From an uncultured Sulfolobales archaeon (GTDB lineage: Archaea > Thermoproteota > Thermoprotei_A > Sulfolobales > Desulfurococcaceae): a stretch of 5,713 bases of DNA. Positions 1 through 5,390 of the stretch are shown piece after piece. The translations under genes and the position numbers were made by a program. The notes under the pieces are model-generated. The model was not told the DNA's origin and did not search any database. It saw only the letters and a program-made list of their open reading frames with translations. The stretch is taken from positions 1-5,713 of the forward strand of contig CALKYD010000117.1 in the NCBI GenBank assembly GCA_938003605.1, written 5' to 3'. How positions within the stretch are numbered: the stretch's first letter is position 1; the number at the start of each line of letters is the position of its first letter.

Positions 1-246
1 GTTGACGTAAAGATCTATTGGTTAAGCAGGGAGGAAGCATTAAGAATACCTGGAGTAGTCAAGCTTGCTTCTAAAATGCCTCCAAGCGCACCTACATTAA
101 GGATAGTTGAAATACCTGGAGTAGACGTACAAGCGGATGGAGGTCCACACGTTAGGAATACTCGAGAGATAGGGGAAATAGTCTTCATTAAGGCCGAACA
201 TAAGGGGAGGAGGAGGAAGAGGCTGTATTACTCGGTAAAGCCTTAG
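1..246 (+). CDS. alaX: AlaX-type alanyl-tRNA editing protein, C-terminal part (5' end outside window)
   Basis: AlaX proteins are free-standing, zinc-dependent relatives of the AlaRS editing domain. They hydrolyse Ser-tRNA(Ala) (some also Gly-tRNA(Ala)) in the cytosol. The last 81 codons are visible, ending in TAG at 244-246. The reading matches the family C-terminus in order: a YWLSREEA-like helix, IPGVVKLA, the RIVEIPGVD strand, the metal/tRNA-end motif QADGGPHVRNT followed by EIGEI, and the basic tail KGRRRKRLYYSV that corresponds to the family 'NKGxxxRRxY' ending. The first zinc motif (HxxxH) lies upstream of the window and cannot be checked. In the second motif, where AlaRS and many AlaX proteins have CGGTH, this protein has Asp and Pro (DGGPH); the His is kept. 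It may be a natural subfamily variant rather than a dead enzyme. The frame is open from base 1. It converges on srp19 with a 27-bp gap. AlaX-M versus AlaX-L class cannot be decided from the fragment. Confidence 0.85.
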   Translation, partial: VDVKIYWLSREEALRIPGVVKLASKMPPSAPTLRIVEIPGVDVQADGGPHVRNTREIGEIVFIKAEHKGRRRKRLYYSVKP

Positions 247-273
247 GGTAAGCAGCCGATCTACGTGCTTGCC

Positions 274-570
274 TCAAGAAGGCTTCCTTAACTCATTGAC
301 TTTCATAGCTAAGCTAACTAGAGTTAAGTGTTTTGAATTCTTTTTCCTAACTACAACTACCCTATTGTACTTGTATGTATCCCTAGGATATTTTCTTTCC
401 TCAACTATTGGTTCAAGCCCTAGGAGCTCTGCTGCACGGACAATTTCGTCAATTGTTGGGTTTGAAACAGCATGTGTGAGGGAGAGCCTTCTCCCCTTCT
501 TTCTAGGCAGAGCTTTATCTATGTATGCTGGGTAAACTACTATTCTTTCACCCATATAATCGCGGCTCAA
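274..570 (-). CDS. srp19: Signal recognition particle protein SRP19
   Basis: SRP19 binds helices 6 and 8 of 7S SRP RNA and prepares it for SRP54, so that ribosomes making membrane or secreted proteins are targeted to the membrane. The 98-residue product has the family hallmarks: VVYPAYID (residues 11-18), basic KKGRRL (24-29), the NPT helix start (37-39) leading into a helix to about residue 52, and KYPR (60-63) before the second strand. A Lys-rich tail follows, as usual for an RNA binder. Length is typical of archaeal SRP19 (about 90-100). The chosen start is TTG at 568-570, because GGTG at 579-582 lies 8 nt upstream. An in-frame ATG at 553-555 (residue 6) would also give a normal N-terminus but has no visible Shine-Dalgarno. 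The gene lies 3 nt after the rps8e stop and is almost certainly co-transcribed with it. Identity is firm; the start is less so. Confidence 0.93.
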   Translation of the reverse strand: MSRDYMGERIVVYPAYIDKALPRKKGRRLSLTHAVSNPTIDEIVRAAELLGLEPIVEERKYPRDTYKYNRVVVVRKKNSKHLTLVSLAMKVNELRKPS

Positions 571-573
571 AAG

Positions 574-972
574 CTAAGCACCGCTCTTTCCTTCAATGAG
601 GACTGCGTTTATTACTCCGTCTTGCCCAGGCCTAGAGGTGACTTTTGCTAATCCAAGCTCAGTCTTAATTACTGCACCCTTAGTTATTATACCTCTCTTG
701 GAGTACTCGGCGTTGGCTGGTGTACTGTGTACTTCAAGTATCCTTACTTTTACACACTTCTTCTCACTAGGTATGAATACGTTGGCTGAGAATGCTTTAG
801 CTAACCTCACTTTAATATTCCCCCCAGTTACCTTCACCTTCCTCCTCAAGTCGCTTTCAGCTAACTTAGTGAGTGTAGGTGGAGATCCTAGCTCATGCTT
901 CCTCCTACCCCTACTCCTACCCTTAACTCCACCGCTAGGCTTCACTAAGTCATTGCCCTGGTAGTAAGACAC
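574..972 (-). CDS. rps8e: 30S ribosomal protein S8e
   Basis: S8e is a small-subunit ribosomal protein shared by archaea and eukaryotes and absent from bacteria. The 132-residue reading contains the family landmarks: the N-terminal SYYQG, the glycine/arginine loop GGVKGRSRGRRKHELG (14-29), TGGNIKVR (49-56), SANVF (62-66), and the strongly conserved C-terminal block with PANAEYSKRG (85-94), ITKGAVIKTELG (96-107) and VTSRPGQDGVINAVL (111-125). I start it at GTG 970-972 rather than the longer TTG at 985-987. The shorter form begins MSYYQG, as archaeal S8e proteins do, and a GGGTGAG Shine-Dalgarno (977-983) sits 4 nt before that GTG. The longer form adds five residues and would place this Shine-Dalgarno inside the gene. 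It is the first gene of an S8e-SRP19 operon with a TATA box near 1020. The product is very basic, as expected for an rRNA binder. Confidence 0.95.
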   Translation of the reverse strand: MSYYQGNDLVKPSGGVKGRSRGRRKHELGSPPTLTKLAESDLRRKVKVTGGNIKVRLAKAFSANVFIPSEKKCVKVRILEVHSTPANAEYSKRGIITKGAVIKTELGLAKVTSRPGQDGVINAVLIEGKSGA

Positions 973-976
973 TTCG

Positions 977-983
977 CTCACCC
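977..983 (-). promoter_or_regulatory. Shine-Dalgarno of rps8e (decides the start)
   Basis: Read on the minus strand this is GGGTGAG, complementary over GGTGA to the usual archaeal 16S 3' end. It lies 4 nt before the GTG at 970-972. It supports that GTG as the start of S8e and argues against the upstream TTG at 985-987. Confidence 0.7.
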
Positions 984-1015
984 ACAAACAGCACTCAAGT
1001 CTAAAGATACTCAGC

Positions 1016-1023
1016 CATTTAAG
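1016..1023 (-). promoter_or_regulatory. TATA box of the rps8e-srp19 operon
   Basis: The minus strand reads CTTAAATG, preceded by GGTAAAG, a purine-rich BRE-like stretch. Transcription would start about 25 nt downstream, near 992-996. That leaves a short leader of about 20 nt that just contains the Shine-Dalgarno. The prediction comes only from base pattern and spacing. Confidence 0.55.
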
Positions 1024-1032
1024 CTTTACCGC

Positions 1033-1335
1033 AACTCATCTAGTGCCGCAGTCAGCGGTTTCAGAGCGAACTTGAATAAGTTGGGTTAAAACAGCTATCG
1101 ACGATGCTTTGACGGTGAAGCGTTTTGGAGGCCTAAATCCCTGGCTCTGAAAGCAGCACTGCTTCCTACGAGACTTAAGAGCTGTTTCCAGCCAGCTGAA
1201 GTCTATAAGCCTGTGATAGAAGACGCATAGAGTCTGTGCCCAGTGTGTGGGGTAAAGTTGAGCCTGAATGAGCTTGGTGAAATGAAGAGTGAAAGAGAGA
1301 TGTAGGGACTTCATTCACACGAAAGCCAAGGATGA
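1033..1335 (+). pseudogene. Decayed reading frame with a CPxCG knuckle, possible transposase C-terminal remnant
   Basis: The 450 bp between the rps8e and uppS starts has no intact gene. One plus-strand frame reads as protein-like sequence once four stops are ignored (TAA 1087, TAG 1228, TAG 1303, TGA 1333). It contains LNKLG-stop-NSYRR (about 1072-1104), FWRPKSLALKAALLPTRLK (about 1120-1176), VYKPVIEDA (about 1201-1227) and SLCPVCGVKLSLNE (1231-1272). CPVCG after a short hydrophobic stretch resembles the first half of the zinc ribbon of IS605-type OrfB/TnpB. The second CxxC expected about 15-20 residues later is not present: KSERE stands where MKCERC would be expected. The distance from YRR to CPVCG is longer than I expect for TnpB, so it may be another element or chance. 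The minus-strand open frame here (1036-1314) is rich in Cys, His, Trp and Gln and looks like an antisense shadow. No start, terminal repeats or target duplication were seen. Confidence 0.35.
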
Positions 1336-1356
1336 TTGAAGAAGCCCCCACCTCCA

Positions 1357-1368
1357 GTATTTAAATAC
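1357..1368 (+). promoter_or_regulatory. TATA box of uppS
   Basis: GTATTTAAATAC is a perfect 12-bp palindrome containing the archaeal TATA consensus TTTAAA. Initiation about 25 nt downstream falls near 1388, leaving a leader of about 35 nt before the uppS ATG at 1423. Because it is symmetric, orientation is inferred from the gene downstream. C-rich sequence (GCCCCCACCTCC, 1344-1355) lies just upstream rather than a purine-rich BRE. Confidence 0.65.
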
Positions 1369-1412
1369 CTTCAAAAGTAAGAAGTAATGGTTGCAGTAGC
1401 CAACGGTAGATC

Positions 1413-1417
1413 GTGAT
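1413..1417 (+). promoter_or_regulatory. Shine-Dalgarno of uppS
   Basis: GTGAT, complementary to AUCAC of the 16S 3' end, followed by AAGAC and the ATG at 1423. The coiled-coil gene on the other strand uses the same GTGATAAGA arrangement with the same 5-nt spacing, which supports both starts. Confidence 0.6.
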
Positions 1418-1422
1418 AAGAC

Positions 1423-2223
1423 ATGGGTGCCTCAAAGTATTTAGCAAGAGCCTTCAACTTACTGTTAAAGCCTGTTTACAAAGCATACGAGAAGTGGCTT
1501 TGGCTACAGATAAGGGGGGGTCCTATGCCAATGCACATAGGCATAATACCGGATGGCAATAGAAGATGGGCTAGGCAAATGGGCTTAAACCCCATTGAAG
1601 GCCATGAGCACGGATATGAGAAAGTTAAGGAAGTATTGAAGTGGATATGGAGCTTAGGCACTAAAGTCGTGACGATATACGCTATGTCCACTGAAAACTG
1701 CCTCTATAGAGATGAAGATGAGAGAAAGCACTTAATGGACTTAGTAAAGAAGGGGCTAGTAGAGTTAATGAATAGTGAGGAAATACATAAGTACGGAGTT
1801 AGGGTAAGAGTTGTTGGAAAACTAGATCTTGTCCCAAACGAAGTAGTTAAAATAGCCAAGGAAGTAGAGGAGAAGACCAAGGATCTCTCCGAGAGAAATC
1901 TCTACATAGCGTTATGCTATGGAGGGAGGCAGGAGATACTTGATGGAGTAAGGAAAATAGCCATAGCTGTAAAGAACGGTGAGATAGAGCCTGAACACGT
2001 AACTGAGAAATACTTTAGGAAATACCTCTATACAGCAGATATACCCGACCCAGATCTAGTGATTAGAACTTCCGGAGAGGTTAGGATAAGCAACTTCCTG
2101 CTATGGCAAATAGCTTACTCAGAACTATACTTCTGCGATGCGTACTGGCCTGACTTTAGGAAAATAGACTTCTGGAGAGCGGTAAGGTCATATCAAGTTA
2201 GGGAAAGAAGGTTTGGCAGATGA
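1423..2223 (+). CDS. uppS: Cis-prenyltransferase (undecaprenyl/dehydrodolichyl diphosphate synthase family)
   Basis: The enzyme condenses isopentenyl diphosphate units in cis onto an allylic diphosphate, giving the long polyprenyl diphosphate that becomes the dolichol-type glycan carrier of archaeal membranes. The 266-residue product has the full family signature: HIGIIPDGNRRWAR (38-51) with catalytic Asp44, GHEHG (60-64; His61), TIYAMSTEN (84-92), and the C-terminal block IRTSGEVRISNFLLWQ (214-229) with AYSELYF (231-237), WPDF and RERRFG. Arg215, Arg221 and Glu234 have the same spacing (6 and 13) as Arg194, Arg200 and Glu213 of the E. coli enzyme. About 35 residues precede the core, forming an amphipathic, aromatic-rich helix, as is common in archaeal members. 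The loop after STEN reads CLYR instead of the usual W/F-x-R, so the conserved Arg is one position late. Start ATG 1423 follows a GTGAT site. Product chain length cannot be told from sequence. The gene is monocistronic here and converges on the coiled-coil gene. Confidence 0.95.
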   Translation: MGASKYLARAFNLLLKPVYKAYEKWLWLQIRGGPMPMHIGIIPDGNRRWARQMGLNPIEGHEHGYEKVKEVLKWIWSLGTKVVTIYAMSTENCLYRDEDERKHLMDLVKKGLVELMNSEEIHKYGVRVRVVGKLDLVPNEVVKIAKEVEEKTKDLSERNLYIALCYGGRQEILDGVRKIAIAVKNGEIEPEHVTEKYFRKYLYTADIPDPDLVIRTSGEVRISNFLLWQIAYSELYFCDAYWPDFRKIDFWRAVRSYQVRERRFGR

Positions 2224-2249
2224 ATAATGCATTTAGTGAGACTGCCTGA

Positions 2250-3158
2250 TCATTCCTCAGACTCGATCAATTCATCAATGCTACCATACAATAGCTGGAG
2301 CTCCTCTAGAGTCAGCTTGCGCTCACCCCTCTTCAATTTCTCCTCAACAATCATCTTCTTGCGCTCCACTATTGATTTAACCATGCTCCTATCGATCTCC
2401 TTAACGACTTCATTGTATTGGTTCCTTAAGTTAGTTAAGTGAGAAGTCTTTTCTTCAATACTCTTTCCAAGGGAGTCCACTGTTGATTGAAGTTCGTTGA
2501 TTCTTTGAGAGATGTTCCTAATAGCATTAGTTAGCTCACCGATCCTTGACTTTATGGAGGTGCACTTATCGTTTATTGAAGAGATTTCACTGCTCACGCC
2601 ACTTATTTCACGTTGCAGTTCAGCTATTGCAAGCTTTATTCCCAGAATACTGGCCTTCAGCTCAGTTAGCTTGTTCCTCTCATCCCTAGCCTTAATTGCT
2701 TTCTCAAGGAGTTGCTCAAGCCTAGCTATTTCCTTAAGTATTCTTGACTCTTCTTCAATAGGCAGTGGTTTAGTCTGCTGTATCCACTCCAGTCTCTCAA
2801 GCTCCCTTCTAATGGAAGCTATTGACATTCTTTGATCCGCTAATTCCTCCACAACTCTCTTCCTATCCTCAAGGAACGACATCATTTGCTTTAGCTCTGC
2901 TACTTTAGCGTTTCTCTCACTTCTCAAGCTCCTTATCCTCTCTACGAGCTTTCTCTTCTTCTCCAAGAGGCTGTAGTGCTTTTCCCTAAGCTCCCTTAGT
3001 TCATCTAGGAGCCTGCCCCTCTCCTTCCTAAGAGCCTTTAACTCCTCTATCAATGAGTAGCGCTGGTTCTTCAAATCCCTTATGGAATCTCTTACTGAAG
3101 ATATTTCAAGCGCTATTTCCTCAAGCTTTCTGCGTAGTTCATCTACATGGTGAGTCAA
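2250..3158 (-). CDS. Coiled-coil protein, COG1340-like, function unknown
   Basis: The 302-residue protein is almost wholly predicted coiled coil: long Glu/Lys/Arg/Leu heptads from residues 5 to about 122 and again from about 160 to 255, with no signal peptide or membrane helix. Two features resemble the archaeal family often listed as 'uncharacterised coiled-coil protein' (COG1340). One is a break at ERLEWIQQTKPLPIEEE (121-137) followed by a helix to about 150. The other is a C-terminal KLKRGERKLTLEELQLLYG (274-292). The family has no settled enzymatic role; older labels as a phosphatase are not supported by any motif here. A distant likeness to eukaryotic Bfr1-type mRNP proteins is conceivable, but that is inference. 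The start is TTG at 3156-3158: a stop lies two codons upstream in frame, and GTGAT (3164-3168), overlapping the stop codon of the ACD beta gene, is 5 nt before it. It is the last gene of the ACD operon and converges on uppS with a 26-bp gap. Confidence 0.8.
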   Translation of the reverse strand: MTHHVDELRRKLEEIALEISSVRDSIRDLKNQRYSLIEELKALRKERGRLLDELRELREKHYSLLEKKRKLVERIRSLRSERNAKVAELKQMMSFLEDRKRVVEELADQRMSIASIRRELERLEWIQQTKPLPIEEESRILKEIARLEQLLEKAIKARDERNKLTELKASILGIKLAIAELQREISGVSSEISSINDKCTSIKSRIGELTNAIRNISQRINELQSTVDSLGKSIEEKTSHLTNLRNQYNEVVKEIDRSMVKSIVERKKMIVEEKLKRGERKLTLEELQLLYGSIDELIESEE

Positions 3159-3163
3159 TTCTT

Positions 3164-3168
3164 ATCAC
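3164..3168 (-). promoter_or_regulatory. Shine-Dalgarno of the coiled-coil gene, overlapping the acdB stop
   Basis: The minus strand reads GTGAT, containing the TGA stop of the ACD beta gene (3165-3167), then AAGAA and the TTG start at 3158. This arrangement suggests that ribosomes finishing the beta subunit reinitiate on the coiled-coil gene. Confidence 0.6.
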
Positions 3169-3866
3169 ACGCTTCTCAACACTACTCTCGCATCTACTAC
3201 GAGTGCGCTGTTTGCGTAAGACATAACGGGGTTTAAATCCAGTGAATCTATCTCTGGGTTTTCGTCAATTATTTCCGCTACTTTAAGAATTATTCTAACT
3301 AGGCTTGACTTATCTACTGGAGGCATCCCCCTATATCCATTAAGTATCCTAGATCCCTTAAGTTCACTGAGCATTTCATAAGCTTCTTCCTCTGATATGG
3401 GGGCGACTCTAAAGCTGACATCCCTTAATACTTCGACGAATACTCCTCCTAAGCCGAACATGATTACTGGTCCAAAGGCCCTATCCCTTAATCCACCAAT
3501 GATTACTTCAACGCCCCCGCTTGGAGCCATTTTCTGAACCAATACACCAACTATTCTAGAGCCAGGCGCTCTCTTGGAAGCATTGCCCACTATTTCATTG
3601 AAAGCTGAACGAACGCCGTCGTCGCTGTCAACACCTACTTTTACCCCACCTACGTCGCTCTTATGGCTTATGTCTGGAGACACCACCTTTAATACCACTG
3701 GGTAACCTATTTTTCTAGCCAGAACTACTGCTTCATCAACTCCACTAGCTAACTCTGCTTCAGCTACAGGTACTCCATAGCTCTCCAAGAGCTTTATGGA
3801 TTCATGCTCTAATAGCTTAGACCTCCCTTCCAAAAGAGCTCTTTTAATTAAGGCCCTATGGATCAT
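3165..3866 (-). CDS. acdB: ADP-forming acetyl/acyl-CoA synthetase, beta subunit (ATP-grasp)
   Basis: This is the nucleotide-binding subunit of the archaeal ADP-forming acyl-CoA synthetase, which makes ATP from ADP, phosphate and acyl-CoA and releases acid and CoA. Its 233 residues are close to the free-standing beta subunit of Pyrococcus (about 232), made of the two ATP-grasp subdomains. Visible motifs: the N-terminal helix KLLESYGVPVAEAEL (25-39), GYPVVLKVVSPDISHKSDVGGV (54-75) with His68 at the place of the beta-subunit histidine implicated in phosphoryl relay, VQKMAPSGGVEVIIGG (110-125), RAFGPVIMFGLGGVFVEVL (129-147), and the C-terminal SLDLNPV (208-214) and VVDARVVL (223-230) carrying metal and phosphate ligands. 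The ATG at 3864-3866 lies inside the end of the alpha gene, giving an 11-bp overlap in a different frame, so translational coupling is likely. Substrate (acetyl, branched-chain or aryl acid) cannot be assigned from sequence. Confidence 0.95.
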   Translation of the reverse strand: MIHRALIKRALLEGRSKLLEHESIKLLESYGVPVAEAELASGVDEAVVLARKIGYPVVLKVVSPDISHKSDVGGVKVGVDSDDGVRSAFNEIVGNASKRAPGSRIVGVLVQKMAPSGGVEVIIGGLRDRAFGPVIMFGLGGVFVEVLRDVSFRVAPISEEEAYEMLSELKGSRILNGYRGMPPVDKSSLVRIILKVAEIIDENPEIDSLDLNPVMSYANSALVVDARVVLRSV

Positions 3867-5286
3867 TGCTTGCGCCCCGCCTACACTTCTTCAAATGCAT
3901 GGAGTACGTATATAGAGCTCTAAGAGCTCTTGCAGCTCTCTCCGGAGACTCGTATACTGGCATACCTCTATGCTCAAACTCCGCTTTAAATTTCAGGGCT
4001 ACTTCACTTCCAATATCTATTATGACTACAGGCTTCCCCGCTCTCTCCATAATTGATGAAATGTAATCAGCTATCTTCATAGTCATACCCGGTATATGGG
4101 GGAGGGCCCCTATGACTAGTGCGTCTACGTATGGCTTAAATGCGATTATTTCAAGAACATTCCTATACCTCTCGTCATCAGCGTCTCCAGTAAGATCTAT
4201 GGGGTTATCGAGTATGCAGTGCCTCGGAAGAAATTTCCTAAGTTCCTCCCTGAGGTCCTCTGGAGTTAAGGGGACTTCAAAACCCTCCTTAACTAAAGCG
4301 TCGGTGAGCATTACGCCTACTCCACCTGCGTCAGTAACTACGAAAACTCTATTCCCTTTCATTAATGGTTGAGTTAAGAGTACTTTAGCGAAATCAGTTA
4401 TTTCATCAAAGGTCTCTGCTTCAATTATTCCAACCTGCCTAAACGCAGCTGAGTAAATACTGTAGTCTCCTGCTAAAGCGGCAGTATGGCTTATGACAGC
4501 CCTACTTCCACGGGGGGTCTTCCCAGCCTTATAGACTACTATGGGTTTTTTCTTAACTACTTCGCGGGCTACCTCTATAAATGCCCTGCCCCTAGATTCC
4601 TTAAATCCCTCAATGTATAGGACTATCACTTTAGTCATGGGGTCGTCTTTAAGGAACTTTATTAAGTCAACGTCATCGACGTCGACTTTATTCCCATAGC
4701 TTATCGCTCTAGCTATCCCCAAGTTGTTGTAAGCCATGTAGTCAAGGAGGGCTGATGCAAAAGCCCCACTCTGGCTTATAAAGCTTATGCCTCCTTTAGG
4801 AGGCCTCCTCATCTTCTCCTCTGGGAGGAAGAATGTGTCTACTCCACTGTAGTTATCGAATCTCCCTAAGCAGTTTGGTCCAACAACTCTAACCCTATAT
4901 CTCTCCACGATTTCCCCAACTTCTCTTTCAAGCCTTATGCCTTCATCAGTCCCGGTTTCGCTAAACCCACCACTAATTATGATTGCTGCTTTTACACCTA
5001 CTTCACCGCACTCCACGAGTACTTGGGGAACTGATGGAGCTGGAATAGCTATTACGGCTAGCTGAGGAGGCTTGGGAAGCTCCTTTACACTCCTATAGCA
5101 CTTTAACCCAAGGATTTCGCTGTACTTTGGGTTAACTAAGTATATTTCGCCGCGATACCTTTTAATGAAGTTTTCAACAAGTACTCTCCCGATCTTTCCT
5201 TCAATAGGTGTAGCTCCAACTATTGCTACACTACTTGGGTTGAACAATGCTTCAAGCCCGTGCAGGCTACTCAAATACGCCACCAT
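3856..5286 (-). CDS. acdA: ADP-forming acetyl/acyl-CoA synthetase, alpha subunit
   Basis: This is the CoA-binding, phosphohistidine-carrying subunit that works with the beta subunit encoded next to it. The 476 residues match the usual alpha length (about 460). Domain order: a Rossmann-type CoA-binding domain (about 8-140) with NPSSVAIVGAT (16-26), VNPKY (51-55), ISGGFSE (104-110) and VVGPNCLG (134-141); a second succinyl-CoA-synthetase-like domain starting with FISQSGAFASALLDY (169-183); GNKVDVDDVDLIKFL (198-212) and VLYIEGF (222-228); and VISHTAALAGDYSIYSAAF (264-282), in which His267 is the expected phosphorylated histidine. The third domain (about 310-460) has TDAGGVGVML (318-327) and NPIDLTGDAD (361-370). 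Separate alpha and beta genes resemble the Thermococcales-type alpha2beta2 enzyme; many other lineages have fused chains. No Shine-Dalgarno precedes the ATG at 5284-5286, and a TATA-like box sits about 25 nt upstream, so the transcript is probably leaderless. The pathway role is energy-conserving acid production from acyl-CoA. Confidence 0.95.
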   Translation of the reverse strand: MVAYLSSLHGLEALFNPSSVAIVGATPIEGKIGRVLVENFIKRYRGEIYLVNPKYSEILGLKCYRSVKELPKPPQLAVIAIPAPSVPQVLVECGEVGVKAAIIISGGFSETGTDEGIRLEREVGEIVERYRVRVVGPNCLGRFDNYSGVDTFFLPEEKMRRPPKGGISFISQSGAFASALLDYMAYNNLGIARAISYGNKVDVDDVDLIKFLKDDPMTKVIVLYIEGFKESRGRAFIEVAREVVKKKPIVVYKAGKTPRGSRAVISHTAALAGDYSIYSAAFRQVGIIEAETFDEITDFAKVLLTQPLMKGNRVFVVTDAGGVGVMLTDALVKEGFEVPLTPEDLREELRKFLPRHCILDNPIDLTGDADDERYRNVLEIIAFKPYVDALVIGALPHIPGMTMKIADYISSIMERAGKPVVIIDIGSEVALKFKAEFEHRGMPVYESPERAARALRALYTYSMHLKKCRRGASNDP

Positions 5287-5306
5287 GACGGAATTACTGA
5301 GTTAGA

Positions 5307-5314
5307 GTTAAAAA
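5307..5314 (-). promoter_or_regulatory. TATA box of the acdA-acdB-coiled-coil operon (leaderless)
   Basis: The minus strand reads TTTTTAAC, centred about 25 nt before the A of the acdA ATG at 5286. Transcription would begin at or next to the start codon. This fits the absence of any GGTG or GTGAT site upstream of the ATG. It is predicted from pattern and spacing only. Confidence 0.5.
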
Positions 5315-5333
5315 CGTGACGGCAGTGAATTAG

Positions 5334-5343
5334 TTAGCGCTAA
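5334..5343. repeat. 10-bp palindrome TTAGCGCTAA in the divergent intergenic region
   Basis: A perfect palindrome lies between the acdA promoter and the tnpB remnant, about 20 bp upstream of the acdA TATA box. It could be a regulator site or part of the subterminal palindrome of the IS element. Ten bases can also arise by chance. A looser inverted repeat, GAGCT-AG-AGCTC, follows at 5368-5379. Confidence 0.25.
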
Positions 5344-5390
5344 GAAGAGGCGTTATCAAGCCATTGAGAGCTAGAGCTCAGGGATTGAAC

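Noticed and set aside
45..124. 14-bp exact direct repeat AATACCTGGAGTAG (45-58 and 111-124)
   Set aside because: Both copies are in frame within alaX and encode the IPGV stretches found at both places in the family, so coding constraint and chance explain them.
329..347. T-rich run on the plus strand that could end alaX transcription
   Set aside because: It is the complement of Lys-rich codons of srp19 and lies about 85 nt past the alaX stop, so there is no independent support for a terminator.
596..964. 122-codon plus-strand open frame
   Set aside because: It lies entirely antisense to the well-supported S8e gene and has no family resemblance; it is a shadow frame.
1036..1314. 92-codon minus-strand open frame in the gap before uppS
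   Set aside because: Its composition (many Cys, His, Trp, Gln) is unlike the neighbouring proteins, no domain is recognisable, and the opposite strand reads as a decayed gene. A real small gene cannot be fully excluded.
3913..3931. Near-palindromic AGAGCTC repeats inside acdA, similar to GAGCTAGAGCTC at 5368-5379
   Set aside because: The acdA copies encode the repeated RAL of RALRAL; the similarity to the intergenic site is short and probably coincidental.
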